Positions 18,003 to 27,645 are shown, numbered from the stretch's first letter. The stretch is 64,000 bases of DNA from Nitrosospira sp. Nsp11 (GCF_900142705.1 NZ_FRBV01000007.1:61340-125339); one strand, 5' to 3'. Translations and numbers: made by a program. The notes: a model not told the origin generated them from the sequence alone.

Positions 18003-19166
18003 TCATAGCTTCAACGATTCCACATACCCGGTCATTTCAAAATAGCCGCGGCCCGCGGGCTTGCCGTCGCGGCTGATCCTGACCGCGCCTTCCCAATAAA
18101 CTGCTCCCGTCGATTGCCGCGAATCGAGTTCCTGGTCGTCTTGCAGCGGCGTAAGCAGCCATACGGTCGAGCCGGTTTGAATTCGCATTTCTACCGGATA
18201 AACGGCGTCGGTATGAGGGGAGCGCCAGGTACGCTGCGGCTGAAAGCTTACCTGGTCCGGCTCGAACCGCGTAAAGCGGCCGGAAGCATCGCGGATTCCC
18301 GCATATGCCCATACTTTACGGCCGTCTTTTCCGCGAATCAGAAATGCCATCAGGGAAGAACCATCATCGAGGTTGGCGCCTACCCAGTCCCACCCCTCGG
18401 CACTTGGATCGAGGTAGGCGGTGGACCACTCATGGTCGAGCCAGGCAATACCGTTGACAGCAATCTCCTTGTCATGGTGGGTGACGGTTCCCGTCACTTG
18501 CAGCTGCGGTTCACTATAGTAATAACTGGCTTGTTCCGGTAGCGGCCCTTTGTGTGAAAAGCCGCCGTCATCCTGCAGCATTGGCTTTTGCGTGGGTGTC
18601 AGCGAGAAGCGCAGCATGAAGTCGCGCGCTTTTATGGTGGTCTGGTAGCGGCCGTTTTCCTCGCGCAGCATATACCAATCGTCCAGCTTCACATCCGTAT
18701 CGCCTTCTTTGGTATAAGCCAGGCCCAGACCCTCGCGCGCGCTTTTCTGGTCGTGCAACAGTTTGCCTACCGCAGGATCCGATAACGCCGCGTGTGCGAT
18801 GATGAGCTGTTTGGGAGCAAAGCGGCTCGGATTGGCACGGTTGTGCTCTGTCGCCACGCGGAAAAACGTTATCTGGAAGCCAAGCGGTTTTTTATCCGGC
18901 GTTTCCAGCCAGCCTGTGACATACCACCACTCGTTGCGGAAGTCGGGATGGGCGCCAAAATCCTGCGGAAAGACGAGGGGCACACCCGGGACAACCGGGG
19001 AAAACCTGGGCGGCTCAGCGGAGGCGCGTGTCGCCAGGAACCCGGCAATCAATAACGTAACAGCCAGGCTCAGTAGCCGCATCGCCCTTCTCGCAATGCC
19101 GAGGAGCCCGCATCCCCGCTTGGGAGAAGAACCGGTATGGGCAGAACCGCATTTCAAAATTTCCAT
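18003..19166 (-). CDS. AttH-like lipocalin/CrtC-domain exported protein
   Basis: A 387-residue protein of the AttH/carotenoid 1,2-hydratase-like lipocalin family. After a signal sequence (RLLSLAVTLLIAGFLATRASA) come the signatures HPDFRNEWWYVTGWLET, FQITFFR, and the central GIAWLDHEWSTAYLDPSAEG. The fold is a double lipocalin-like barrel. In AttEFGH-type loci it partners an FtsX-type exporter and is probably a periplasmic or surface lipid-binding component. The start ATG 19166 overlaps the permease stop (TGATG). An internal ATG at 19082 would place the signal peptide at the extreme N-terminus and is a fair alternative. The exported substrate is unknown. Confidence 0.82.
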   Translation of the reverse strand: MEILKCGSAHTGSSPKRGCGLLGIARRAMRLLSLAVTLLIAGFLATRASAEPPRFSPVVPGVPLVFPQDFGAHPDFRNEWWYVTGWLETPDKKPLGFQITFFRVATEHNRANPSRFAPKQLIIAHAALSDPAVGKLLHDQKSAREGLGLAYTKEGDTDVKLDDWYMLREENGRYQTTIKARDFMLRFSLTPTQKPMLQDDGGFSHKGPLPEQASYYYSEPQLQVTGTVTHHDKEIAVNGIAWLDHEWSTAYLDPSAEGWDWVGANLDDGSSLMAFLIRGKDGRKVWAYAGIRDASGRFTRFEPDQVSFQPQRTWRSPHTDAVYPVEMRIQTGSTVWLLTPLQDDQELDSRQSTGAVYWEGAVRISRDGKPAGRGYFEMTGYVESLKL

Positions 19167-21733
19167 CACCAATCCTCCCTAACTGCACGTATTGCGTTAC
19201 CCGATACCGCATGGCGGCCCGATAGCAGCGCGGTCAAAGCGGCCGATGCCGTTAATACGAAGGCTACGGCCAGCAATCCTCTCCATGGCAGGCTCAACTC
19301 CATCGTCCAGTGGAATGATTGAGGGTTGACAATGAAGACGAGAATCAGGCTGATGCAACCGCCAAGCGCGAAGCCAAGCACAATGCCAAGCACGGTGACC
19401 AGGCCGCCTTCTACCGCCAGCATCGACAGGATCTGGCGGCGGGTCGCGCCGATGTGGCGCAGCATGCCGAATTCCTTGCCGCGTGCTAAGGCTTGCGCCG
19501 AAAAACTTGCTGCCACTCCGAGGAGGCCTATGACGATCGCAACCATTTCCAGCAGGTAGGTCACCGCAAAGCTTCGGTCGAAAAAGTTCAGGCTGGAGGC
19601 GTATATTTCGCCGGGTTCGGAGAATTCCAGCGCATCGCCGAACGGCAGGCGTTTCATCGATGCAATCGCCTGCTCAGGTGTAACGCCCTCTTGCAGCCAA
19701 AGCGCAGCATCATTTACTTTGTTGTCCCCCGACAGCGCCTGGTAATCCGCCAGCCGCATCTGTATCGCGCCGAATTGCCGCCCATAATCGCGCCATACCC
19801 CGGCAACGACGAAAACGGGAGAAGGTGTTGCTATTGGCAACGTTACCCGTGTGCCTGGCGTATAGCCGTATAGATCAACCATTGCTTCGGATACCCAGAT
19901 CGGTATCGCGTCCTTCGGAAGCAGGGCAGGCGCGATTGCCTCGCCGGTTATCGGCAGAGTATTGCCCGGATCGGCCGCGTCGATGGGGCGAGCCATCAGC
20001 GCGATGCTGGGGCGGCGTGGATCGAGCGTCAGTTGGGACGAGCGGAAAAAGTCCGCACGAGAGATACCGGGCAGGGCCGCGAGCGCTTCCTTTTCACCTG
20101 GAGTAAGGCCACGCGTATCTCCGCTGGTTGCCGTCTTTACGTATAACTGGGCTGGCAGGATATGTTTCAACCAATCGTCGACCGAAACGCGAAAACTGGC
20201 GACCATGATTGCCATTGATACCATCAGCGTAAAGCTGGCCAGGACGCCGCCCAGTGCGATAGAGGCCTGGTTGGGGGCGTTGGCTAACCGGGCCAGCGCC
20301 AATAACGGCATGGCTCGGGATGTGCGTTTGCTTATCGCGGAAAATACGGCGGAGAAGATCAATGCTGAGAGACGCGGCATGAGCGCAATACCGCCTATCA
20401 GCAACAGCACCACCGCAAGATAGCCAAAGATCGGCAATTCAAAAATTGGGGGCAACTGCGTGAGCACCCCCGCCAACACCAGACATACCAGGGCAGGCCA
20501 GGACGTGGCCAGTTTCGAGAGCGCGGCATCTTCGCTACCGGATTTCAGCGCCGGCGCCGGTTTGGCGGTTGCTGCTTCCCAGGCGGGCGCGGCACTACCC
20601 AGCAAGGTGGTGCTTAGCCCCAGGAAAAAAAGGAACGTCGCTACCACCGGGTCAAAATGCACGCTCGGTTTCACTCCTGAAAAAAATCCGCTCCCCAGGT
20701 CTCCGCCAAAAACGTGCAACGCGGTAGCGGCCGCTACGTAACCCAGGGCGAGGCCCAACAGCGAACCAACGATGCCAAGGGCGCCACCCTCAAGCAGAAT
20801 TTGACCCAACAGTTGCCGCCTTGTTAGTCCGAGCACACGCAACAAAGCGAATTGATGGCGCCGCCGTACGACCGAAAGCGCCTGCGTCGAAAATACCAGG
20901 AATGTGCCGGTGAACAGCGCCACCATGGCGAGCATGTTCAGGTTGACACGATAAGCGCGCGACATGTTGGCAACGCGGGTTTCCTGATCTGCAGGTTCCG
21001 TGACCAGAAATTGTCCGCGCAGTTTCAGTTCCTGTTCAAGCGCTGCCTTGAATGCGGCATGACCCATACCTCGCACCAGTTTCAATTCGATGCGCGATAA
21101 TTGGCCGATACGCTGGAAGCGCCATTGCGCCGCGCCGATATCCATCACGCCGATGCGTTGCCCTGCGCGAGCTCGCGTCAAACCGCCGGCAACCCGTAGC
21201 GTGATAGCTTGGGTTCCGACGCGTAATTGCAGCGGGTCGCCTAATTTTACGTCCAGCCATTCCATTGCAGCAGGAGACAGGAAGATGGCGTCATCCGCCA
21301 GGATATCGAAGAGCTTGTCTTCAGCCGGGATGCCGATCAGGTCCGGCGTCATGATCGAGGCGCGAAAAATATCCAGCCCGAGAATTTTCAGGGTGGCGCC
21401 CTTGTTTTCGTCGCGATTGCCGGGAATGGCGACATCAAGCTCCAACACCGGATTGGCAAGTTCGACACCATCACGTTCCGCCAGAACCGGGAAAAGTGAT
21501 TCGTCGAAGGTGGCTTGTGCGCCGCGCACCTGAAGGTCGGATTGACCGGAAATACTTCTGGCGGCGGCCGAAAATTCATTGAAGGCGGCAGCGTTGATCA
21601 GATGTATCGCAAACCCAAGCGCCACCCCTATCGCGATTGCGATGACGGCAACTACGGCTTGCGACCGGTGGGCCCGCCATTCGCCCCACAACAACCAGCG
21701 GGACAGCGCGCCGCTATGCGTCAGCTTCGCCAT
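19166..21733 (-). CDS. Double-FtsX ABC transporter permease (AttFG-like)
   Basis: 855-residue inner-membrane permease. An N-terminal TM helix and MacB-like periplasmic domain are followed by an FtsX core (about residues 260-400: TGTFLVFSTQALSVVRRRHQ). After a middle TM group there is a second periplasmic domain and a second FtsX core at the C-terminus (about 725-850: ALARGKEFGMLRHIGATRRQ). It is a fusion of two half-permeases, working with the ATPase encoded just upstream (13-base overlap) and the lipocalin-like protein downstream. It belongs to the type VII/mechanotransmission ABC superfamily (LolCDE, MacB), so extraction or export of a lipid-like substrate is likely, though not shown. Confidence 0.85.
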   Translation of the reverse strand: MAKLTHSGALSRWLLWGEWRAHRSQAVVAVIAIAIGVALGFAIHLINAAAFNEFSAAARSISGQSDLQVRGAQATFDESLFPVLAERDGVELANPVLELDVAIPGNRDENKGATLKILGLDIFRASIMTPDLIGIPAEDKLFDILADDAIFLSPAAMEWLDVKLGDPLQLRVGTQAITLRVAGGLTRARAGQRIGVMDIGAAQWRFQRIGQLSRIELKLVRGMGHAAFKAALEQELKLRGQFLVTEPADQETRVANMSRAYRVNLNMLAMVALFTGTFLVFSTQALSVVRRRHQFALLRVLGLTRRQLLGQILLEGGALGIVGSLLGLALGYVAAATALHVFGGDLGSGFFSGVKPSVHFDPVVATFLFFLGLSTTLLGSAAPAWEAATAKPAPALKSGSEDAALSKLATSWPALVCLVLAGVLTQLPPIFELPIFGYLAVVLLLIGGIALMPRLSALIFSAVFSAISKRTSRAMPLLALARLANAPNQASIALGGVLASFTLMVSMAIMVASFRVSVDDWLKHILPAQLYVKTATSGDTRGLTPGEKEALAALPGISRADFFRSSQLTLDPRRPSIALMARPIDAADPGNTLPITGEAIAPALLPKDAIPIWVSEAMVDLYGYTPGTRVTLPIATPSPVFVVAGVWRDYGRQFGAIQMRLADYQALSGDNKVNDAALWLQEGVTPEQAIASMKRLPFGDALEFSEPGEIYASSLNFFDRSFAVTYLLEMVAIVIGLLGVAASFSAQALARGKEFGMLRHIGATRRQILSMLAVEGGLVTVLGIVLGFALGGCISLILVFIVNPQSFHWTMELSLPWRGLLAVAFVLTASAALTALLSGRHAVSGNAIRAVREDW

Positions 21734-22425
21734 CTGCTTTGGCGTGAAGCTGCCGAACTTTCCGGGTTTAATGGATGCAATCCATCTTTTGTCAGCACCA
21801 GCACGCGGTCTGCGGTTGCCGCCGCTGCGTGCGAGTGGGTAACAATAATGCCGGAGGCGCCATTCGCTTTGATTTCGGCGCGCATTAGCGTGAGGATGTC
21901 GTGTGCCGTATCCGGGTCGAGGTTGCCCGTGGGTTCATCTGCCAGGATCAGCTTCGGGCGGTGGACCAGCGCCCGGGCGATTGCAACGCGCTGCAACTCG
22001 CCGCCCGACAGTTGGCGCGAGAAGTGGTCTCCTCTTCCGCTTAAACCAACAGCGAACAGCATTTGCTCGGTTCGTTCCGTGGCCTCTTCAGCCTGGATAC
22101 CGTTCAACAGCAAGGGCAGGGCGACGTTCTGGCTCAGCGTCAAATGCGGCAGGATGTGAAAAGCCTGAAAAATGAAGCCGAATTCCTTGCGTCGCAGCCG
22201 CGTTGCGGCATCGTCGTCCAATGATGACATGGCCATGCCGTCAATCAGTACCTCACCCGAGTCCGGGGCATCCAAACCAGCGATCAGATTCAACAGTGTG
22301 GATTTACCGACCCCGGATTCGCCCATGATCGCAACATACTCGCCAGCGTCGAGAATATAGGATAGATCGGCTAACACTCGCCGTCCGCTCGCATAGGCTT
22401 TTCCGATATGGCGCAGTTCCAGCAT
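21721..22425 (-). CDS. LolD-type ABC transporter ATP-binding protein
   Basis: 234-residue cytoplasmic ATPase. Walker A is GESGVGKST, the signature is LSGGELQRVAIARAL, and Walker B is LILADEPTGNLD. The H-loop follows at IIVTHSH. Spacing and sequence place it in the LolD/MacB family. It is the first gene of the three-gene minus-strand operon and overlaps the permease by 13 bases. Start ATG 22425 (MLELRHIGKAYASG) is standard for the family. Confidence 0.88.
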   Translation of the reverse strand: MLELRHIGKAYASGRRVLADLSYILDAGEYVAIMGESGVGKSTLLNLIAGLDAPDSGEVLIDGMAMSSLDDDAATRLRRKEFGFIFQAFHILPHLTLSQNVALPLLLNGIQAEEATERTEQMLFAVGLSGRGDHFSRQLSGGELQRVAIARALVHRPKLILADEPTGNLDPDTAHDILTLMRAEIKANGASGIIVTHSHAAAATADRVLVLTKDGLHPLNPESSAASRQSRWRS

Positions 22426-22538
22426 GATGGACTCTAACTACCAGGAAATAGAAATTGCATGAGACTGTTCATGGGGAAGAAAGTCCCTATTGTAACCGCG
22501 TTCGTGTTTAAGGAACCTCCGGCTCCGGATAAGTCCCG

Positions 22539-23831
22539 TTATTGCTGGTCGGGCCCAAGCTGAGCTACCGGTTGAGCGTTCGTCGCAGAATTTACTCGGA
22601 GATTGCTTTGGCCGTTCAAATGCCCTTCCTCCGGTGGCTTCACGGTTCTAAACATCCGGAGCAATAGCAAGTCATAGATAATTTTCAGCCCGCCTGCGAT
22701 AACCAGCGACCAGCCGAAGGATGATATGCTCAGTAGATACCCGGCGAGAAAAGGACCCGCGGCGGATGCCAGGCTGCGCGGGACCGAAGTCATACTCGCT
22801 GCCGCCGCGCGTTCCGCGGGGGGCACGATCGCCATGACATATGAGCTTCGCGCCGGCACATCCATTTGCGAAAGACCGCTCCGTATAAGCAATAGTGCAA
22901 TTGCCCAACCCAATGTCGGCATGAATGGAATGAGAATCAACAGTACATTCGCCGGCAGATGCGTAAATACCATCGTATTTATCAATCCAAACCGGTTGGC
23001 AATGCGAATCGCCGCAAGATAGGAGAGCGCGGAGAATATCCCGGTCCAGAAAAAAATAGTGCCCGCCATTGAAATGGAAAGCTGAAACTTCTGGAACAAC
23101 CATAACGCGAGCATAGCCTGCACCACGAAGCCACCGCCGAATGCATCCAGGCTGAATAGCGCAGCGAGAGTATAGACGATTTTTCTGGATTTCTTTAATG
23201 GAGCGGAGCGGGTCTTGTTTACGGCTCCCGTCTCGGTAGACCCCGTTTCTTCCGGCAGGGTTGCATAAATTGCCGCGCACAACAATCCTATTATGCCGTA
23301 CAACACAAACATGGCTTGCAATGCGTCTCTGGCATCGATTTGGATTGAGGCCGCTGCAAAGTCAGGTAGTCCGGCAGCCAACGCCCCGGCGGCTGCCACA
23401 AGGGCGCCGACCATGCTATATCGCACGAAAACGGCGGTGCGCTGGCGGTCGCCAACAAACCGAGAGAGAACCGCATGCTCAAGCGGTAAAAACAGGCTTA
23501 CGTCGCCGCTGGAAGGGTTCAATGTCCCTACGAAAGCCACCAGCAGCAAGGGCCAGAATTCAGTGATAGCCGCAAAGCTGAAGCCGGTTGCGGCCATCAG
23601 CGCAGTCGCCGCCAGCAACAACGTCTTATAGGTGAAGCGATAGGCCTGGAAACCGGCCAATAATGTCACGATGCCGGAGCCGATCAGGGTGGCGGTCGTG
23701 ATGGTGCCAACCTCAAACGGGTTCATGCCCAGCTCGATCAAATAGACCGGCAGCAGCAGACTGACGTATCCGTCGCCGAAGGCCCGCAGGCCGCGAACCC
23801 ATAAAATACGGGTGAGAATGGGTGAATCCAT
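22539..23831 (-). CDS. Major facilitator superfamily transporter
   Basis: 430-residue inner-membrane protein with about 12 transmembrane helices in two halves. The N-terminal half starts RILWVRGLRAFGDGYVSLLLPVYLIELG. The central cytoplasmic loop is basic (NKTRSAPLKKSRK), as is usual between helices 6 and 7. A conserved stretch QMDVPARSSYVMAIVPPAERA is seen in helices 9-10. The C-terminal tail is hydrophilic. The substrate cannot be told from sequence. It lies 113 bases upstream of the LolD-like gene and may or may not be cotranscribed. Confidence 0.8.
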   Translation of the reverse strand: MDSPILTRILWVRGLRAFGDGYVSLLLPVYLIELGMNPFEVGTITTATLIGSGIVTLLAGFQAYRFTYKTLLLAATALMAATGFSFAAITEFWPLLLVAFVGTLNPSSGDVSLFLPLEHAVLSRFVGDRQRTAVFVRYSMVGALVAAAGALAAGLPDFAAASIQIDARDALQAMFVLYGIIGLLCAAIYATLPEETGSTETGAVNKTRSAPLKKSRKIVYTLAALFSLDAFGGGFVVQAMLALWLFQKFQLSISMAGTIFFWTGIFSALSYLAAIRIANRFGLINTMVFTHLPANVLLILIPFMPTLGWAIALLLIRSGLSQMDVPARSSYVMAIVPPAERAAAASMTSVPRSLASAAGPFLAGYLLSISSFGWSLVIAGGLKIIYDLLLLRMFRTVKPPEEGHLNGQSNLRVNSATNAQPVAQLGPDQQ

Positions 23832-24028
23832 TTCAGCTACAGGCTCAATGGCGAAATACCAGCAAGATATATATCACGAGCATGGTGAATATCCGATAGT
23901 TTTCGGTAGAGCGGCGTTGTCCTGGTTGGTGGATGGCTACATAATATTGGCATAGGGCAGGCGCCAGCGTTCGGCTCAATTTGCCAGGAAATCTGTGCAG
24001 TCATTGCAGACCATCGGGGTTCAATCTC

Positions 24029-25297
24029 ATGAAATTTGCCAATACGTCCCAAATGCGGGAAAGACGCATCCGGAACGCGCTTTGGGGGCTTTTTATCGGC
24101 GATGCGCTGGCAATGCCCGCGCATTGGTTTTACAGCCTGAGTAACATCCAGCAATATTTCGACGGTGGTATCAGAAAATATGAGGCAGCGCCTCATCCTC
24201 ATCCTGAAAGCTTCATGGTTGGGATGACATACTCGCCGGATGTTGAAACCGCAAATCGCCTGGGTCGTTCCTATGACATTCTTCACGAACACGTCCGTTT
24301 CTATGAAACCAGTTATAGTGAGCCGACTATCCAGTCTTCGGAACAGGAGAGCGAGCACGGCAACCCCGTTCCCCGGCTAGAAGACCGCTTCCACTATCAT
24401 CACGGTTTGGCGGCAGGGGAGAATACGCTGGCTGCCCACCTGGTCCGCGTGCTCATGCGTTCGGTAATACGCCTGGGCCGCTATGATCCACAGGATTTTC
24501 TTGAAGGGTTTATAAAGCATCTCACTACACCGGGGAAAAACCGCGATCCCTATACCGAAATCTATATCCGGCGATGGTTCGAAAATTATTCCCGGGGTTT
24601 TCCGCCTCATGCCTGTGCGGAACTGCAACGCAACATATGGTCTATCGGCTCCCACGGCGGCGTTTTACGTCCCATGGTTCTCGCGATGCTGGTCGAGAGC
24701 GCTTATCAAGGGCTTGGGTTCGCCATGGAACATCAGTGTCTCACCCACCGTTCCGAAAATGCAGCGAGTGCGCTGGGTATCTTTGTTCCGCTTTTGAATT
24801 CACTGGTAAACGGTGCCGATCCGATCGAGGCCATTTCTGCGCACGCCAAGCCGATACGCATGCCGCATATAACCGGCGAGGCGCTTTTCGCGGCTTACCG
24901 CAAGCATAATGGCCCCGGCAACATCCCAAAAGATGAGATGTGGCAGCTTCATGTGAGACTGGACGACGCTCCTTATGAAGTCGTCCAATTCGTCCGGCAG
25001 TATACCGAGCGTGAAGTGATACGTCATGTTCTTGCAACCGCTTGCTATCCGGAACACGGTCTTCCGCTGCTTCTGTATCTCATCATGAAACATGATCTTG
25101 CGGTGGAGGACTCTCTTTTGGCCAACGCGAACGCTGGCGGGGACAGCGTCCACAGAGGCATGATCATGGGGATGATCGCCGGCGCGGCCAATGACGACCT
25201 GCCAGAGCATCTCATAAACAAATTGCTTGCTCACGACGAATTGAAGGTCGAGATTGATGCCTTCGTAGATGTCGCGCTGCGGGGAAACGCTATCTGA
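24029..25297 (+). CDS. ADP-ribosylglycohydrolase family protein
   Basis: 422-residue enzyme of the DraG/ADPRH fold, which removes ADP-ribose from proteins, nucleic acids or metabolites. The N-terminal motif ALWGLFIGDALAMPAHWFY corresponds to the GxxxGDALG metal/substrate region, and the C-terminal NANAGGDSVHRGMIMGMIAG fits the second metal motif (normally xxGDxD-like). The Asp pair is partly altered (GGDSVHR instead of GGDTDT), so the metal site may differ. Start ATG 24029 (MKFANTSQMRER) is chosen; the open frame extends to 23981, and ATG 24053 is also possible. No partner ADP-ribosyltransferase is nearby. Confidence 0.75.
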   Translation: MKFANTSQMRERRIRNALWGLFIGDALAMPAHWFYSLSNIQQYFDGGIRKYEAAPHPHPESFMVGMTYSPDVETANRLGRSYDILHEHVRFYETSYSEPTIQSSEQESEHGNPVPRLEDRFHYHHGLAAGENTLAAHLVRVLMRSVIRLGRYDPQDFLEGFIKHLTTPGKNRDPYTEIYIRRWFENYSRGFPPHACAELQRNIWSIGSHGGVLRPMVLAMLVESAYQGLGFAMEHQCLTHRSENAASALGIFVPLLNSLVNGADPIEAISAHAKPIRMPHITGEALFAAYRKHNGPGNIPKDEMWQLHVRLDDAPYEVVQFVRQYTEREVIRHVLATACYPEHGLPLLLYLIMKHDLAVEDSLLANANAGGDSVHRGMIMGMIAGAANDDLPEHLINKLLAHDELKVEIDAFVDVALRGNAI

Positions 25298-25453
25298 CCG
25301 GTATTCCAGACGTTCTTTAATTTCGTTTGTAGTTTGTCTCGGGTTCCTGGATATTGTCGGCCTGGCGATTTTCAGTGAAAATAATTTCGTGGGCAGAAAG
25401 ACAAGTTTTGCCAGCAATTCAGATGAGTAAACCTGGTGGGAGAGGAAACCATA

Positions 25454-25681
25454 ATGCGGCACTTGCGTGCGATTAAATATTCTATTGGCGATCGAAATAC
25501 AAGGTTCGTGGCCTATTGGGTCACCGTTGTGGTGGGGTCGTGTCTTATCGCGATAAATCAGGGCATTCCATTGCTTTTGGGAGAACCGATGACGGTCGGG
25601 CGATGGATTTCGGCCTGTATCACTCCCGTGGTTCCGTTCCTGGTGAGTTGCCATGGACAAGGTATGAAGAAGACAAGCTAG
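25454..25681 (+). CDS. NrtS-like small nitrate/nitrite transporter family protein
   Basis: A 75-residue two-helix membrane protein. The pattern YWVTVVVGSCLIAINQGIPL, a short loop, then RWISACITPVVPFLVSCHGQ matches the small NrtS family (helix ending in INxG, then VPFxVSxxG). ATG 25454 follows AGAGGA at a good distance. If correct, it is a membrane protein tied to nitrate/nitrite movement, plausible for a nitrite-producing ammonia oxidiser. A lone gene between the glycohydrolase and a secreted protein gives no further support. Family call is from memory of the pattern. Confidence 0.6.
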   Translation: MRHLRAIKYSIGDRNTRFVAYWVTVVVGSCLIAINQGIPLLLGEPMTVGRWISACITPVVPFLVSCHGQGMKKTS

Positions 25682-26006
25682 CGGTTTGCTTCGCGAGATT
25701 AAAGCGGCAATACTTTAGTGCGGGTGGTGATGACCTGAAGCGACTCAATCCAGGTTCGCGGTTGAGTCGAGGCAACACGCGAGGACATGCGATCAGTCCT
25801 GGCGCTGCAAGGTTTGCCATGCACGTAGTTCCGGCGGGAGCGATACCCTACGTTTGTTCTCCGCAATGGAAAGCGGCTTGTTATCCCAAAGTCTATAACC
25901 TATAAAGATTGAGGCAGTATTCGTTTATCAGTTGCTCACGTTAAGCAATCAATTTGAAACTCGCGCCAAAAGCGGCATCTATCAACCTTATGCTGTGAGG
26001 GACCTT
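25682..26006. other. Intergenic region
   Basis: 325 bases between the NrtS-like gene and the secreted protein gene. A long open frame (25516-25905) overlaps the NrtS-like gene in another frame but has no family look. I see no RNA gene or clear promoter. Confidence 0.45.
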
Positions 26007-26417
26007 ATGAGACTGCTTCTTTTCGGATCATTGTTTCCTGCTATGAGCCGTCTTGTTTTTTCCGGGATGCTGCTCTTCGGATTCGCGCCGTCCGTTGCGC
26101 TGGCCCAAGCTCCGGTGCCCGTTGAGAGGACGATGGAAAACATGCTTTCGGCTATCCAATCCAATTCATTGGCAGCTTTTGTATCCTCCGGGGACCCAGT
26201 ATTCAAAGCGGGCATAACAGAAGAAATATTCGATAACATAAGCAAATCTCTCGGCTCCCGCCTCAAGCAAGGCTATACCGCCAAATTTCTGACCCAGCTG
26301 AATCAGCAGGGTTTCACGGTCTACTTATGGAAGCTGGAGTTCAAGGATGCCAGTGACGATGTCCTTGTCAGCACTGCCATAAAGGACGGGAACGTCAGTG
26401 GATTCTGGTTGCGGTAG
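26007..26417 (+). CDS. Secreted hypothetical protein, DUF3887-like
   Basis: A 136-residue protein with a signal peptide of about 35 residues (SRLVFSGMLLFGFAPSVALA, cleavage after ALA-QA). The mature part is a small alpha+beta domain: helical ERTMENMLSAIQSNSLAAFV, then strands GFTVYLWKLEFKDASDDVLV and TAIKDGNVSGFWLR. This layout resembles cystatin/NTF2-like DUF3887 domains found in periplasmic proteins. ATG 26007 follows GAGGGA. No function can be assigned. Confidence 0.6.
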   Translation: MRLLLFGSLFPAMSRLVFSGMLLFGFAPSVALAQAPVPVERTMENMLSAIQSNSLAAFVSSGDPVFKAGITEEIFDNISKSLGSRLKQGYTAKFLTQLNQQGFTVYLWKLEFKDASDDVLVSTAIKDGNVSGFWLR

Positions 26418-26664
26418 CGATCCACTCGATCGCTTCCAGGTTCTCCATGATTGGAGGCGCCTCGCGAAGCGAGGATTGGAGATCGGCAGTGGAAACTCGT
26501 AAGGCACTGATTCGGTCTAATAAGCGTTACATGAATTGAAAGTATGAATTGGGAAAATCGAAGGGGTAGCGTACGCCTTGAGGGAACTTAGGGTCTGAGC
26601 GCTTATAAAATTAACCGGCCAGCACAATTTTTAAGGGTAATCTTCAGCCAGTGACGAGGATTCC

Positions 26665-27255
26665 ATGAAAAAGGTCCAATCAGTCTGTCTTGTCGTCATC
26701 TTGCTGGGTTCGATTCCCTGCGAGTTGGCATGGGCGCGCGGCGGCGTCGGTGGGGGGCAAATGGGAGGTGGACGTGTTGGAGGCGGAAACGTTGGAGGTG
26801 GCCACTTCGGAGGGGGGCACTTTGGGGGAGGCCACGGAGGCCCAGGTTTCAGGGGAGGGGGAGATGGAGGTGTCCCCCGGATGGGAACGCATCGCGATGG
26901 AATGCACTGGGGAGGTCATCACCGCGGTTACTGGGGCCATGGTTATCGCGGATATGGATACGGTTTTGGCGGGTATGGCTTGGGGTTGGGCTTGGGCTAT
27001 GGTCTGGGTTATTACGGTTATGGCTGGGGTCCGCCTTATTATTACCCACCCTACTACACATCTCTACCTGCAACTGTCGTGCCCCCGGCGCCGCTAGTGT
27101 ATATACAGCGTCCCGATACCGTGCCGCCCACGTCGGCGCCCGTATTACAATCCAATTACTGGTATTACTGCGAGAACCCGGAGGGTTATTATCCCGAGGT
27201 TAAAGAGTGCACCGAGGGTTGGCTGCAGGTCGCGCCTCGACCGCCTGATCAATGA
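26665..27255 (+). CDS. Secreted Gly-rich protein with conserved YYC...C...GW C-terminal motif
   Basis: 196-residue exported protein. The signal peptide (KKVQSVCLVVILLGSIPCELAWA) is followed by a low-complexity Gly/His/Met stretch at residues 25-75 (repeats such as GGGRVGGGNVGGGHFGGGH) and a Tyr/Gly-rich stretch to about residue 130. It ends in a conserved module NYWYYCENPEGYYPEVKEC followed by TEGWLQVAPRPP. That two-Cys motif recurs at the C-terminus of many proteobacterial Gly-rich exported proteins of unknown function. The last base of its stop is the first base of the inverted repeat that bounds the downstream MITE-like segment. Confidence 0.75.
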   Translation: MKKVQSVCLVVILLGSIPCELAWARGGVGGGQMGGGRVGGGNVGGGHFGGGHFGGGHGGPGFRGGGDGGVPRMGTHRDGMHWGGHHRGYWGHGYRGYGYGFGGYGLGLGLGYGLGYYGYGWGPPYYYPPYYTSLPATVVPPAPLVYIQRPDTVPPTSAPVLQSNYWYYCENPEGYYPEVKECTEGWLQVAPRPPDQ

Positions 27256-27645
27256 ACCTAAATCCGATAGTTGACCGCTCATTTGATAGATCAGTATTAT
27301 GATTAATAACGATATTTCGTATTATTTGACGCTCACCTTCCGGGTGAGAGCGCTACGAGGTGAATTGCACGGTTTTTGCGGCACATGGCTGCGTTGCAAC
27401 TTCTTGGAATGGAACGGCGCCCCGAAGCGCCGCCCGAGGGGCTCCGCGCAGCGGGGATCGGGCAGCGCAGGGGATGCCGCGATCGCGGTCCACACGCAAA
27501 GGGGCGCCCGCATCCCGCTTCGGGGTCGCACCTTCCTGCGGAAGGCACTGCTCCGCCCTGCGCGATCGTATTACGCGTCGTTGCGCCTTGCCCTGCACCC
27601 CAAAAACCGTATACTTCTCCCCGTCCAACTACCGGATTTAGGTTG
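27255..27645. mobile_element. Possible MITE: 391-bp GC-rich segment bounded by about 21-bp inverted repeats
   Basis: The left end (27255-27275, beginning AACCTAAATCCG) is repeated in inverted form at the right end (27623-27644, ending CGGATTTAGGTT). There is one mismatch and one single-base indel over about 21 bp. The interior is GC-rich, has open frames on both strands with no family look, and contains a 12-bp palindrome CCGCGATCGCGG at 27477-27488. The layout fits a non-autonomous transposable element. I see no obvious target duplication, so a pair of operators or a processed RNA repeat remains possible. Confidence 0.5.

Noticed and set aside
23837..24358. 173-codon minus-strand frame opposite the start of the ADP-ribosylglycohydrolase
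   Set aside because: It runs antisense to a well-supported gene, has no family features and no ribosome binding site.
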